This document shows, piece by piece, positions 44,751 to 53,917 of a stretch of DNA of 64,000 nt (within the stretch, counting starts at the first letter, position 1; every line of letters starts with the position of its first letter). Both the position numbers and the translations under genes were made by a program. The DNA comes from CAZZNY01 sp964655935 (GTDB lineage: Bacteria > Patescibacteriota > Gracilibacteria > BD1-5 > UBA2023), in contig CAZZNY010000001.1 of the NCBI GenBank assembly GCA_964655935.1, positions 856,486-920,485 on the forward strand, written 5' to 3'. Below the pieces are notes generated by a model, which worked only from the letters and a program-made list of their open reading frames with translations, did not search any database and was not told the origin of the DNA.

Positions 44751-46118
44751 TTATTTTGTGGCATTATAGAGAGCGGAGATCTCTGAATCTGAAAGAGTGC
44801 GATTATAAACGCGAGTTTCGTCAATTCCACCCTTGAAAGTATTCCAAGTATTCTTTCCAATCCAAAAATTAGTCAAACTGGCCGTATTAACTGTATATCC
44901 CAAGAGGGCCGTCGTTTCTCTTTCTTTTACCCCATTAACATACATTATGAGTTTATTTCCGCTCTTTACACCAACAAGGTGATAAAAAATATTATCTGGA
45001 ATGTCTGATAGTGTTTTTGTCGCACCCCAATAAGCCCATGATGAATCAGCTGGATAAACATTTTCTACCAGCTTTGTCATAATAAATACTTTTCTTCCGG
45101 CCGTACTACCACGATGGTATAAAATAAATAGTCCATTGTAAATCGGCGAGTCTTGTTCTCTTGTATTCCAATCAGAAGGAGATATCCAAGTAGAAATAGT
45201 GTAATCACCACTCCCCATAGAGATAACTCCTGCGTCCACAAAATCATTTACTCAGTCAAAAATCGTCGCCATTCCTGTTTTTCATGCTCCTCGAGCTATC
45301 TGTGGTCATTGTCAAACAATTCAACAATTTACTAAACTTCATCAGTTATAACAACTCCCATCATTATGATAATTACTCCAATCTTTCAAATTTGGTCCTG
45401 CTGTGGTCTCCATATCCCAATATCATACGAGACTTGGATCATACTGTGCAAGAGTTTTGTCTTGGAGAAGTTCTTTTCTTCTGTTGTAGATACTGGAGAA
45501 GAGAAGATTACCTGTGAGAGTAGGAGTAATATCTTTATTATCAAAGTATGAGATATATCCAGTTGCTGTGGTTGCTGTATCTATGTTTTGTTGTGCCACT
45601 TGAACCGGAAGAAGTTTTGTAGATTCGAGTAGTATTCCAAGTCCATTTCCTTTTGTTACTATCGTTCTTCCAGTATAACTTGCAGGTTCTGCATAGACTG
45701 GATCAATGAGAGGGGAAGTATTATATGCAATCGAATCTGCATTCTCGAGAAATCAGAGTACTTGATACTTGTTTTGATAGGCATTGGTTGAATAGGTATA
45801 ATACACTCCATCTATTGGATCTTTTGCATCTGACATATTGATGGTTCAGAGTACTGATTTATCTGCGTATCATTGGTATCAGATAGGAGTTCCAGATGCG
45901 GTAAGAGTTATTGCACTACTGGGTCTTGGAAGAGTTATTGTTTTTGATACGGCTATCTCTAATGCTTTTGCAAGATTATCTAAGTCAGTAAGTCTCGCAC
46001 TGTCTCTTGCAGAAGCAGCGTATCCATTGAATGACAAAAAAGCTATTGTACTGAGTATAGCAAGTATTGTTATTACTACGATGAGCTCGACGAGGGTGAA
46101 AGCAAATTTTTTGTGCAT
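44751..46118 (-). CDS. Type IV pilin-like protein with C-terminal LamG domain, paralogue 1
   Basis: A 455-residue protein rebuilt through more than ten TGA-Gly codons. N-terminal MHKKFAFTLVELIVVITILAIL is a class III signal peptide and assembly helix (cleavage A/F, Glu at +5). The middle part has SARDSARLTDLDNLAKALE and GYQGYADKSVLGTINMSDAKDP. From about 265 (LVGYWDMET) a concanavalin/LamG fold begins: TIFDGVNDFVDAG, ISTWISPSDWN, HLVGVKSGNKLIMYVNG and GGIDETRVYNRTLSDSEI. LamG domains bind sugars or proteins, so an adhesive pilus is inferred. Paralogues at 52578 and 53918. Confidence 0.82.
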
Positions 46119-46150
46119 AAAAAAATGGACGAAATATTATTTCATCCATT
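46119..46150 (-). promoter_or_regulatory. Terminator-like hairpin abutting the pilin-1 start codon
   Basis: On the minus strand AATGGATGAAAT pairs with ATTTCGTCCATT and is followed by a T-run running straight into the ATG at 46118. It looks like the terminator of rpmA, but no Shine-Dalgarno sequence fits between hairpin and ATG. Confidence 0.7.
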
Positions 46151-46181
46151 CTATTTGATTTGAAGTTAAAATCAATTCAAA

Positions 46182-46457
46182 CTATGCTACAACAGAAACA
46201 TAGATATCTCGGTATACACTACCGTCAAATCGTACTCGTCGTTTTTCTTCGAATTGAACTTTTCCAGCTTGAAGAGCAAAAAGAGTAAAATCTTTTCCTT
46301 GAGAAACATTGTTTCCTGGCCAAAATTTATTACCTTTCTGTCGAACGATAATACCTCCAGCAAGAACTGGTTGTTCACCGAAAACTTTGATTCCTAATCG
46401 TTTTGAGACCGAATCGCGACCGTTACTGGTGGATCCTTGGGCTTTCTTATGTGCCAT
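46182..46457 (-). CDS. rpmA: Large ribosomal subunit protein bL27
   Basis: A 91-residue bL27: [52 protein letters not shown] order, with GKVQFEEK near the end. The N-terminus reaching the peptidyl transferase centre is short and starts directly with MAHKK, so no cleaved Firmicutes-type leader is present. Confidence 0.94.
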   Translation of the reverse strand: MAHKKAQGSTSNGRDSVSKRLGIKVFGEQPVLAGGIIVRQKGNKFWPGNNVSQGKDFTLFALQAGKVQFEEKRRVRFDGSVYRDIYVSVVA

Positions 46458-46554
46458 AAACTATGAAATTATAAATGTTAAATGAGAAATTATAAATTAA
46501 AACACTTATGCATTTATAATTTATAATTTATAATTTTCAATTCCGCAAAGCGGT

Positions 46555-47010
46555 TTATCGGTTCGCAAATCGAGCAAATGCTTTATTTGCTTCAGCCATC
46601 TTATAAACATCAAGTTTCTTTTTGATAGCATTTCCTTGTTCTTCAGATGCTTCGATAAGTTCTTGAGCGAGAGCTACTGAGAAAGTTGCTCCTTTTCGTG
46701 ATCGAGCTGAGTCAAGAATCCATCGAGCAGCAAGAGCGAGCTGACGCTTGATAGTTACTTCTTGTGGAACTTGGTATATGGAACCTCCGACTCGTTTTGG
46801 ACGAACTTCGATTTTTGGCATAGTATTTTCAAGAGCTTTTTCAAAAATCTCTTCTGGAGATTTATGACCTTTTGCTTTGATGATTTCAAAAGCATTACCA
46901 ACTAGTTTGAGTGCAAGGTATTTTTTACCACACTTCATAACATAGTTCACGAATTTAGCGAGTCGTGGGCTTTTGATATTTGGCTGAAGAATTACTCCTT
47001 TCGTACTCAT
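46555..47010 (-). CDS. rpsG: Small ribosomal subunit protein uS7
   Basis: A 151-residue uS7: MSTKGVILQPNIKSPRLAKFVNYVMKCGKK, then KIEVRPKRVGGSIYQVP, then AARWILDSAR and the C-terminal EANKAFARF. It nucleates assembly of the 30S head. Follows rpsL by 63 bases. Confidence 0.94.
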   Translation of the reverse strand: MSTKGVILQPNIKSPRLAKFVNYVMKCGKKYLALKLVGNAFEIIKAKGHKSPEEIFEKALENTMPKIEVRPKRVGGSIYQVPQEVTIKRQLALAARWILDSARSRKGATFSVALAQELIEASEEQGNAIKKKLDVYKMAEANKAFARFANR

Positions 47011-47073
47011 AGGAATAGTGAAAATTAATAGTAGACGGTAGAATTACCGGTAAATTACTGTAAAAATTGAATA

Positions 47074-47496
47074 TTATTTCTTAACTTTTGGTCGTTTAGC
47101 TCCGTAGAGACTTCGGCTCTGTCGTCGTTTTTCTACACCTTGTGTATCGAGAACTCCTCGAACGATATGGTATCGTACACCCGGAAGATCTTTTACACGA
47201 CCTCCACGAATCATAACCACGGAATGCTCTTGAAGATTATGTCCTTCACCCTGGATATAAGAGATAACCTCGTATCCATTCGTAAGACGAACCTTCGCAA
47301 CTTTTCGGAGCGCTGAGTTAGGTTTTTTTGGAGTCATTGTATATACCTTAGTACATACACCTCGTTTCTGAGGACATGCAAGAGAAGATTGAATACCACC
47401 TTTGATGGTATTTTTAATCTTTTGAAGCGCTGGAGACTTACTCTTTCGAGTTTTGTCTTTTCGTGGAGCACGGATGAGCTGATTTATTGTAGGCAT
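47074..47496 (-). CDS. rpsL: Small ribosomal subunit protein uS12
   Basis: A 140-residue uS12: [15 protein letters not shown], then [29 protein letters not shown] and [18 protein letters not shown]. The decoding-centre lysine in TPKKPNSA and the proline in KDLPGVRYH are standard. Length is slightly longer than E. coli (124) due to a basic insertion after residue 15. Confidence 0.95.
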   Translation of the reverse strand: MPTINQLIRAPRKDKTRKSKSPALQKIKNTIKGGIQSSLACPQKRGVCTKVYTMTPKKPNSALRKVAKVRLTNGYEVISYIQGEGHNLQEHSVVMIRGGRVKDLPGVRYHIVRGVLDTQGVEKRRQSRSLYGAKRPKVKK

Positions 47497-47541
47497 AATA
47501 GAAATGCAAAATTAGAAATGCTAAATGAGAAATGAAAACGA

Positions 47542-47940
47542 TTAACGTTTTGACCATTGACTTGCTTTTCGAGCTTTGTGGAGACCTGGTTTCTTTCGTT
47601 CAACTTGACGGGAATCTCGAGTGAGAAGTCCAGCAGCACGAAGAGTAGCTTTAAGTTCTGGAGTGTGAGCCGTGATAGCACGAGCAATTCCATGACATAT
47701 AGCTTGCGCTTGAGCACTTTCTCCTGATCCGACAACCTTTACCTCAAAATGAAATTTATCTTGAGTAGCAGTTGCTTTGAATGGACTTAAGAGAGCTTGA
47801 AACAAGTCACTTCGGTGAACAAATTCATCGAATGGAAGACCATTGATAATATTTGATCCTTCACCAGCAAAGAGTCGAACCTGAGCAACCGCAGTCTTTC
47901 GTCGTCCAACAGCATAGGTGTATAGTTTCTTCGTAGACAT
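47542..47940 (-). CDS. rpsI: Small ribosomal subunit protein uS9
   Basis: A 132-residue uS9 ending ...KKPGLHKARKASQWSKR, the basic tail that reaches the P-site tRNA. Contains YAVGRRKTAVAQVRL at the start and GGGESAQA-like VVGSGESAQAQAICHGIARA. It follows rplM by 28 bases, the usual pair. Confidence 0.94.
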   Translation of the reverse strand: MSTKKLYTYAVGRRKTAVAQVRLFAGEGSNIINGLPFDEFVHRSDLFQALLSPFKATATQDKFHFEVKVVGSGESAQAQAICHGIARAITAHTPELKATLRAAGLLTRDSRQVERKKPGLHKARKASQWSKR

Positions 47941-47968
47941 ATAATGAAAGCGAAATAACGAGTAAAAA

Positions 47969-48397
47969 TTATTTTAGAACTATGGGAGTCTGAGCTTCAT
48001 ATGGGTGAACTTCACCGAGTTGAAGCTTCAATCGTGCGATCATATCGCTTCGAAGTTTTGTTTTTGGGAGCATTCCTACTACCGCAAGCTCAAGAGCCTT
48101 ACCTGGTTTTCGGATATTCAAGTCTTGAAGATTTGTTGTCTTAAGACCACCCATAAATCCAGAGTGAGTATGGTAGAGCTTATCTTCGAGTTTGTTACCA
48201 GAAACACGTACATTTGCAGCATTGAGAACGATGACATAGTCTCCGTTATCTACATGAGGTGCAAAATCTACTTTATTTTTTCCACGCAAGAGGGTAGCAA
48301 TCTGAGTCGCGAGACGACCAAGAGTTTTATCTTTAGCGTCGATGAGGTACCATTTTCGTGTAGCACCTGTTATTTGCTTTGGCATTATCGTTTTCAT
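47969..48397 (-). CDS. rplM: Large ribosomal subunit protein uL13
   Basis: A 142-residue uL13: KWYLIDAKDKTLGRLATQIATLLRGKNKVDFAPHVDNGDYVIV, then KLYHTHSGFMGGLK and GMLPKTKL. A start at the internal ATG (MPKQITG) four codons on is possible. First of the rplM-rpsI pair. Confidence 0.94.
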   Translation of the reverse strand: MKTIMPKQITGATRKWYLIDAKDKTLGRLATQIATLLRGKNKVDFAPHVDNGDYVIVLNAANVRVSGNKLEDKLYHTHSGFMGGLKTTNLQDLNIRKPGKALELAVVGMLPKTKLRSDMIARLKLQLGEVHPYEAQTPIVLK

Positions 48398-48443
48398 ACG
48401 AGAACTGTAAAAAATTAGAATCTAGAAAGTCTTTTGTGTCAAT

Positions 48444-48809
48444 TTATGCGTCAACAAGCTCTAATTTAACAAGAGTTGCGCTGTCTCCAGCTCGGTATTT
48501 GATCGAAGTAATTCGAGTCATACCACTTTTTCGCTCTTTGAATCGAGGAGCAATGTTTGTAAAGAGCTCACGAGAAGCAGCCTCAGTATAAACGAGTTGC
48601 ATAACAGCTCGAATAGCATTGAGTTCATCTTTTGTATTGACCACATTGATGAGTTTTTCAATCATTGGAGCAAGCATCTTTGCTTTTTTCTGAGTTGTTT
48701 GAAGAGACTTGTGAAGACAGAAAGATGTCAGCAAGTTTCGCATGATAGCATTTCGTTCGGTAAATGATTTACCGCTCAAAGTGATGAGTCTTTTTGCTCG
48801 GTGTCGCAT
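48444..48809 (-). CDS. rplQ: Large ribosomal subunit protein bL17
   Basis: A 121-residue bL17: MRHRAKRLITLSGKSFTERNAIMRNLLTS, then helical middle, then RITSIKYRAGDSATLVKLELV at the end, which matches the family's R....R.GD.A....EL ending. Follows rpoA, the standard alpha-operon order. Confidence 0.93.
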   Translation of the reverse strand: MRHRAKRLITLSGKSFTERNAIMRNLLTSFCLHKSLQTTQKKAKMLAPMIEKLINVVNTKDELNAIRAVMQLVYTEAASRELFTNIAPRFKERKSGMTRITSIKYRAGDSATLVKLELVDA

Positions 48810-48849
48810 ACGGGAATACTAGTAAAAAATTAGAATAAAAGTCTGAATA

Positions 48850-49830
48850 TTAGTCGTCTCCTAGAAGCTTAAATCCTCGCTCACGAAGTGAGTCTTTGAC
48901 TTCAACCATTGCTTTTTTACCGAAACCTCGGATAGAGCAAAGTTTTGCTTCTGTACATTTTGTAAGTTGTTCGATAGAGAGGATAGCGCCATTCACGAGT
49001 GCATTGAGCGTTCGTGGTGAGAGTCCCATAATCTCGATTGGAGTGTACGTTTCTTTTTCAAGTTCTGTCTTAATCTCAGCTTTTTCTTTTTCAAGAAGAG
49101 CTTTGATGTCTCCGATAAACTCACCTTCTACTTGAAGACCTTCTTCGTTGAAGAGTCCAAAGTAACTTCTGAGCATATCAGCTGAAAACTTGAATGCATC
49201 CTGTGGAGTAATCGCTCCATTTGTTTTGATGACCATCTCGAGAGCATCGAGGTTAGTAATCTCTCCAAAACGAGAATCAACTACTTCATATTGAATGTTT
49301 ACGACTGGTGAGAAGTTTGCATCGATCACGAGGACATTTACGTCTTCTTCTCGTTCTTTTGCTTTCTCTACTGAAAGGTAACCAACAGATTTTTCAACTC
49401 GAATTTCCATGTTGAGTTCGAATCCATCTCGGTCGATTTCAGTAATATACATTTCTGGATTAAGAATTTCTATACCACCTCCGACTTTTATGTCTGCAGC
49501 AGTTATAACTCCGGCTTTATTTTTTTTGAGTGAAATCCATTCGATACCTGCATCTGGCTTTTTTACTACGAGTCCTTTAAGATTCAAAATTACATCGAGA
49601 ACACTATCTTTCAATCCTGGAATGGTCGTATATTCATGACTTACTCCTTTGATTTTTACTCCAGTAACGCGAGTTCCTGGGATAGAAGAGAGTCCTACAC
49701 GGCGGAGAGAATTTCCGAGAGTTACACCGTAGCCACTTGGAAGAGGCTTAATAACGAATTTAGATTCCGTAGCACCGATTTTTTCGTGAGTGATTTTTGG
49801 CACTCAAATAATGTTGTGAATAATGTGCAT
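48850..49830 (-). CDS. rpoA: RNA polymerase subunit alpha
   Basis: A 326-residue RpoA. The start is ATG 49830 (MHIIHNIIG-VPKITHEK), reached by reading one TGA as Gly; the GTG at 49803 is too short. The NTD dimer motif is PLPSGYGVTLGNSLRRVGLSSIPG. The CTD (about 255-326) has MGLSPRTLNALVNGAILSIEQLTKC and IRGFGKKAMVEVKDSLRERG, the two helix-hairpin-helix parts that bind DNA and activators. Confidence 0.95.
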
Positions 49831-49864
49831 GGGTAAAAAGTTTTAGGGATAACACAGTCTTGGA

Positions 49865-50494
49865 TTACTTAGAGTAGAACGCGATGATCTTCTGGATGTC
49901 GATTGATTGATCGAAGTCAGAATTTTCAGGAAGTCGTGTAACTTTGATAGTAAGTTTTGAAGGGTTAACTTCGAGCCATTTGGCTCCAGCAAGAGTTCCC
50001 TGAGAATTTTTCTCCATAAACACTTTGAATTCTTCAATAAGAGTTTTGTAGAGGGGAGAATCTTTCATTTTTTCTCTGAGAGAAATCTCATCACCAACTT
50101 TGATTGAGTAAGAAGGAATGTTTACTTTCTTTCCATTTACATCGAAGTGAGCATGGTTAACGAATTGTCGACCTTGCATCGGAGTTCGAGCAAAATTTGA
50201 TTTGAAGATAACATTGTCGAGTCGAAGTTCGAGAAGCTGGAGCATGTTGTCTCCGAGTACTCCTGACATCTTCGTAGCAGCTGTATAGTATTTTGAGAAT
50301 TGTTTCTCAGTAAGACCGTACATTCGTTTTGCAGCTTGTTTCTTTCGAAGCTGAAGACCGAATTCGCTCATTTTCCCAAATTTTCCACCTCCAAGAAGTT
50401 TTCGGTGATTATTTGAAAGGTCATATTTTTCTGTACCGAAAAGATTTACACCTTCACGTCGGCAGAGTTTAAGTTTTGGTCCTGTATATTTCAT
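49865..50494 (-). CDS. rpsD: Small ribosomal subunit protein uS4
   Basis: A 209-residue uS4: MKYTGPKLKLCRREGVNLFG, then the S4 RNA-binding domain LELRLDNVIFKSNFARTPMQGRQFVNHAHFDVNGKKV. The zinc-type Cys cluster is reduced to one Cys (LCRREG). Often autoregulates the alpha operon; no leader structure was checked. Confidence 0.95.
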   Translation of the reverse strand: MKYTGPKLKLCRREGVNLFGTEKYDLSNNHRKLLGGGKFGKMSEFGLQLRKKQAAKRMYGLTEKQFSKYYTAATKMSGVLGDNMLQLLELRLDNVIFKSNFARTPMQGRQFVNHAHFDVNGKKVNIPSYSIKVGDEISLREKMKDSPLYKTLIEEFKVFMEKNSQGTLAGAKWLEVNPSKLTIKVTRLPENSDFDQSIDIQKIIAFYSK

Positions 50495-50527
50495 AAACTG
50501 TAAAGTGAAAATTAATGGTAGTAAAGA

Positions 50528-50917
50528 TTACATTCGTCGAGTTTTCTTCTTTCGGCATCCATTGTGAGGAACTGGAGTGACATCATAGATTGCTCCGATA
50601 TCGAGTCCTACATTTGATATACCACGAATAGCTTGTTCTCGACCAGCACCAATACCTTTAATGTATACAGTAGCTTTCTGAGCACCGTGAAGAGTTTTTG
50701 CCTTGTTAACAGCATTTTCAGCAGTTACTTGAGCAGCATAAGGGGTTGCTTCTCGAGCACCCTTAAAACCAGAACTTCCACCACTTGCTGTTGTAAGAAC
50801 ATTTCCATCAACATCAGCAACAACCACATGAGTGTTGTTGAAAGTAGCGGTAATATGAACGATCACCTCAGGAACATTTCGTCGAGTTTTTTTAGATCGT
50901 TTTAAAACTTTTGTCAT
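50528..50917 (-). CDS. rpsK: Small ribosomal subunit protein uS11
   Basis: A 129-residue uS11: IVHITATFNNTHVVVADVDGNVL, SSGFKGAREATPYAAQ, then VYIKGIGAGREQAIRGI and the end VTPVPHNGCRKKKTRRM. All family blocks are present. Confidence 0.95.
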   Translation of the reverse strand: MTKVLKRSKKTRRNVPEVIVHITATFNNTHVVVADVDGNVLTTASGGSSGFKGAREATPYAAQVTAENAVNKAKTLHGAQKATVYIKGIGAGREQAIRGISNVGLDIGAIYDVTPVPHNGCRKKKTRRM

Positions 50918-50950
50918 AATCTAAAGTAAGTGAAAATTTAAGAGGGAAGA

Positions 50951-51325
50951 TTATTTAGCAACTTTTTTCTTTCCAGCAACAGCAACCGCTTTACCTTTTC
51001 GAGTTCGAGCGTTTGTCTTCGTTCGCTGTCCACGAACTGGAAGTCGTTTTTTGTGTCGTAGACCTCGGTAAGAACCGATTTCTTGAAGTCGTTTGATATT
51101 GTAGGAAATTTCTCGTCGAAGATCACCTTCGATAACAAATTTCTTGAGTTCTTCACGGATCATATCGAGCTCTTCTTCTGAAAGAGTGTCAATTTTTCGA
51201 GTTTTTTCAATACCTACTTTAGCAAGAAGTACTACAGCGAGTGGTCGTCCCACACCATAAATATATGCTAATGCAACATCTGAGTGTTTTCCATTTGGAA
51301 GGTTAACTCCAGCAATTCGAACCAT
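50951..51325 (-). CDS. rpsM: Small ribosomal subunit protein uS13
   Basis: A 124-residue uS13 starting [26 protein letters not shown] at ATG 51325. The open frame extends further upstream, but that part overlaps rpmJ and does not match uS13. [35 protein letters not shown] is typical. Confidence 0.95.
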   Translation of the reverse strand: MVRIAGVNLPNGKHSDVALAYIYGVGRPLAVVLLAKVGIEKTRKIDTLSEEELDMIREELKKFVIEGDLRREISYNIKRLQEIGSYRGLRHKKRLPVRGQRTKTNARTRKGKAVAVAGKKKVAK

Positions 51326-51374
51326 ATATGAGTAAAAAGTAGAAAGTATAAAGTGTAATAACGAGCGATCCAGA

Positions 51375-51488
51375 TTAACCTTGTCGCTGCTTATGTTTTG
51401 GGTTCTTGCAAATAACGCGAACGACTCCTTTTCGTCGTATAACGCTGCAAAGATCACATATCTTCTTAACTGATGGTCGTACTTTCAT
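51375..51488 (-). CDS. rpmJ: Large ribosomal subunit protein bL36
   Basis: A 37-residue bL36: [37 protein letters not shown] in outline, with the C-C-C-H zinc ligands (CDLC, C, H). Too short for many ORF callers. Between infA and rpsM, its standard place. Confidence 0.95.
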   Translation of the reverse strand: MKVRPSVKKICDLCSVIRRKGVVRVICKNPKHKQRQG

Positions 51489-51527
51489 AGGAAGAAAGAG
51501 GAAAAAAGTAAATTATTATTCGGGTAA

Positions 51528-51761
51528 CTATTTTTTGCGGAATACGATGCGTCCTTTTGAGAGATCGTATGGAGTAAGTTCTACGAGAACTGTATCTCCT
51601 TCTATAAGGTTAATGAAGTTTTTTCTCATCTTTCCAGAGATATAAGCCCTGACGATGATACCTCCTCCTCAGAAATCCTGAGAGAGTCGTACTTCGAATA
51701 TTCAACCTGGGAGGGTTTTTAAGACCACACCCTCTACTTCAATCTTATCATCTTTAGACAT
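51528..51761 (-). CDS. infA: Translation initiation factor IF-1
   Basis: A 77-residue IF-1: [21 protein letters not shown], then [19 protein letters not shown] and [16 protein letters not shown]. The loop QDFGGGG is about four residues longer than in E. coli IF-1; two glycines are encoded by TGA. First gene of the long ribosomal operon. Confidence 0.93.
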
Positions 51762-51803
51762 AGGTGAGCTTCTTTTATATGCGTAAGTAAAAATAGCTCG
51801 CGT

Positions 51804-51831
51804 ATTCTATAAAAAAAATGAAATTATGCAA
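51804..51831 (-). promoter_or_regulatory. Promoter of the infA ribosomal operon
   Basis: On the minus strand TTGCAT, 16-base spacer, TAGAAT, 43 bases ahead of the infA ATG. It probably drives infA through at least rpsG. The rest of 51832-51975 is AT-rich with one short A/T palindrome (about 51900-51930) and no gene. Confidence 0.65.
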
Positions 51832-51975
51832 ATCTATTTTCTACTTTTTTCAGATTGTTCGCATGCAAGCCAAAAATCACTGTATACATTTGGTGTTCAA
51901 AAAAGATTTTTAAAAAATCTTTTAGGATTTTTGGGTGAATTTAAAAACAATTATAATGATAACTGCAGCTTGTTT

Positions 51976-52062
51976 TGTCATTCTGAATGAAGCAAAGCGT
52001 AATGAAGAATCCCTTATAGAAGAGTCATCTACAAGGGATTCTTCGCTTCACTCAGAATGACA
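51976..52062. repeat. Palindromic dispersed element, full copy
   Basis: TGTCATTCTGAATGAAGC...GAATCCCTT and AAGGGATTCTTCG...CTCAGAATGACA. Between the infA operon promoter and the cyclic-nucleotide-binding gene. Confidence 0.8.
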
Positions 52063-52097
52063 TACATTATAATCTCAGTCTCTAATTCTCTCATCTC

Positions 52098-52508
52098 TTA
52101 TTTCCTATTCATCTCTTTCCGAGCCCTGACAATATCTCGAATCTTATCATATATATCAGAATGTTTTTTTGCGAGATCTGCGATCGAATAGTTCATGATT
52201 ACCAAAAGCTGAGTCGGCTCTAGAGCCTGTACGGTCGCTGTTCGAGTTTTTGTAGCATTTCCTTCATCAAACAACGCAAACTCACCAACCATCTCGTCAG
52301 CACCTACTTCACCAAGATTACGAACTCCTTCACTTCTTTCTTGAAATACCTTAAGTTTTCCAGATTTAACAATATAGAGTGCCACTGCTTCATCTCATTC
52401 TCGGAAGAGAATCTCATTTACTGGTAAAAATCGCTCCTGACAAAACAATGAGAGAGACTGAAGTTCAGGAGAAGAAAGTGTATCGAAAAGCGTTATTCAA
52501 GAAAACAT
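52098..52508 (-). CDS. Cyclic-nucleotide-binding domain protein
   Basis: A 136-residue stand-alone cNMP-binding (CAP_ED) domain. MFSGITLFDTLSSPELQSLSLFCQERFLPVNEILFREGDEA is the usual start, with GDEMVGEFALFDEG and RTATVQALEPTQLLVI as the phosphate-binding cassette region. The cassette Arg (RTAT) is present. There is no DNA-binding domain, so it is not a CRP-type regulator. Two TGA-Gly codons, one in REGDEA. Confidence 0.82.
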
Positions 52509-52577
52509 AAGACTGTTGTAAGGTATAAAAACACAGATTGTTTGTATTGTAAGGGAAATATCTATAAAATCAATGAA

Positions 52578-53900
52578 TTATTTTGTGGCATTATAGAGAG
52601 TAGAAATTTCTGAATCTGAGAGAGCGCGATTATAGATGCGAACCTCGTCAATAAGACCAGGAAACAACCCCATTAAACTCACTCCTGATGCATTTATACC
52701 ACCAATATATCTACCAAAGGAGCACGAACTAAAAGCCCCCATTCACCCATTTTGGGTCGCGACGGCATTTCCGTTTACATAGAGTATATAGGCACCAGAA
52801 GAGGCGTGTGTCCAAGTAATATAATACCAATTATTTGGTAAAATAATTCCATTTGGGGTAGCAAAAGATTCAGTCCAAGACCCATTACATGCAGCACCAA
52901 TTTTTGTGTTTATAGATAATGAACCATTTATCGAAAGAGCAAATGATGAGTCCCCATCTTCTCCAAAAACATAACTGTTCGCGGAACTACTTGATTTTAT
53001 CCAAGCGCTTTCGGTTAAGTTAGTAGAACGAGTTGTAGATGAAATGTTTATCACATCATCCACTCCATCAAAGATCATGGCTTTTCCTTTTTTTCCACTT
53101 ATTCAACCGGCTACAATTCCACCATTCAAAGATCCACTATTTCCATAGCTACTCCAATCCCAGAGTCTTCCTCAGCTCATGGTCTCCATATCCCAATACC
53201 CAACTAAAGTAGGATCACTTGCAGCAAGAGTTTTATCTGTGAGTAAATCTTTTCTTCTATTGTAGATATTAGAAAAGAGAAGATTACCAGTAAGACTTGC
53301 TGTAGAATCTTTTGTCTCAAAGTAAGTGATGTATCCAGTAGAGGTTCCAGCTGTATCTATGTTTTGTTGTACAACTTGTGCTGGAAGAAGGGTTCCAGAA
53401 AATAAAAGAATCCCCAGAGCATTTCATTTCGTAAATACTGTTCTTCCACTATAACTCGCAGGTTCTGCATAGACAGAATCAATAAATGGAGAAGAATTGT
53501 ATGCAATAGAATCAGAACTTTCTAGAAATCAGAGTACTTGATACTTATTCTGAGAAGCATTCACTGAATACGTATAGTAAATACTATCTAAAGGATCTTT
53601 AGCATCTGACATACTGATCATTCCGAGTACTGTCTTATCTGCATATCACTGATATCAGATAGTCGTAGTTCCTGCTTTTATATCTATAGCACTACTAGGG
53701 CGAGGAAGAGTTCATCATTTACTTATCATTACTTCCATTCCTTTTGAGAGACCATCAAGATCAGTAAGCCTTACACTATCTCTCGCAGAAGAAGAATATC
53801 CATTAAACGACAAAAAAGCTATCATTCAAAGAATCGCGAGTATTGTGATTACTACTATGAGTTCGACGAGGGTGAAGGCTTTTCTATTTCGTAACTTCAT
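52578..53900 (-). CDS. Type IV pilin-like protein with C-terminal LamG domain, paralogue 2
   Basis: A 440-residue paralogue of 44751-46118. N-terminal MKLRNRKAFTLVELIVVITILAILG is a class III signal with cleavage A/F. The shared middle reads DAKDPLDSIYYTYSVNA, QNKYQVLGF and VQQNIDTAGT. LVGYWDMETMSGGRLWDWSS leads into the LamG part: MIFDGVDDVINISS, ESAWIKSSS, YYITWTHASSGAYILYVNG and LIDEVRIYNRALSDSEI. It lies 17 bases downstream of paralogue 3. Confidence 0.82.
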
Positions 53901-53917
53901 ATTTTTTGTATTTAAAA

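Noticed and set aside
51326..51457. The 44-residue upstream extension of rpsM
   Set aside because: It overlaps rpmJ and does not resemble uS13, which starts MVRIAGV.
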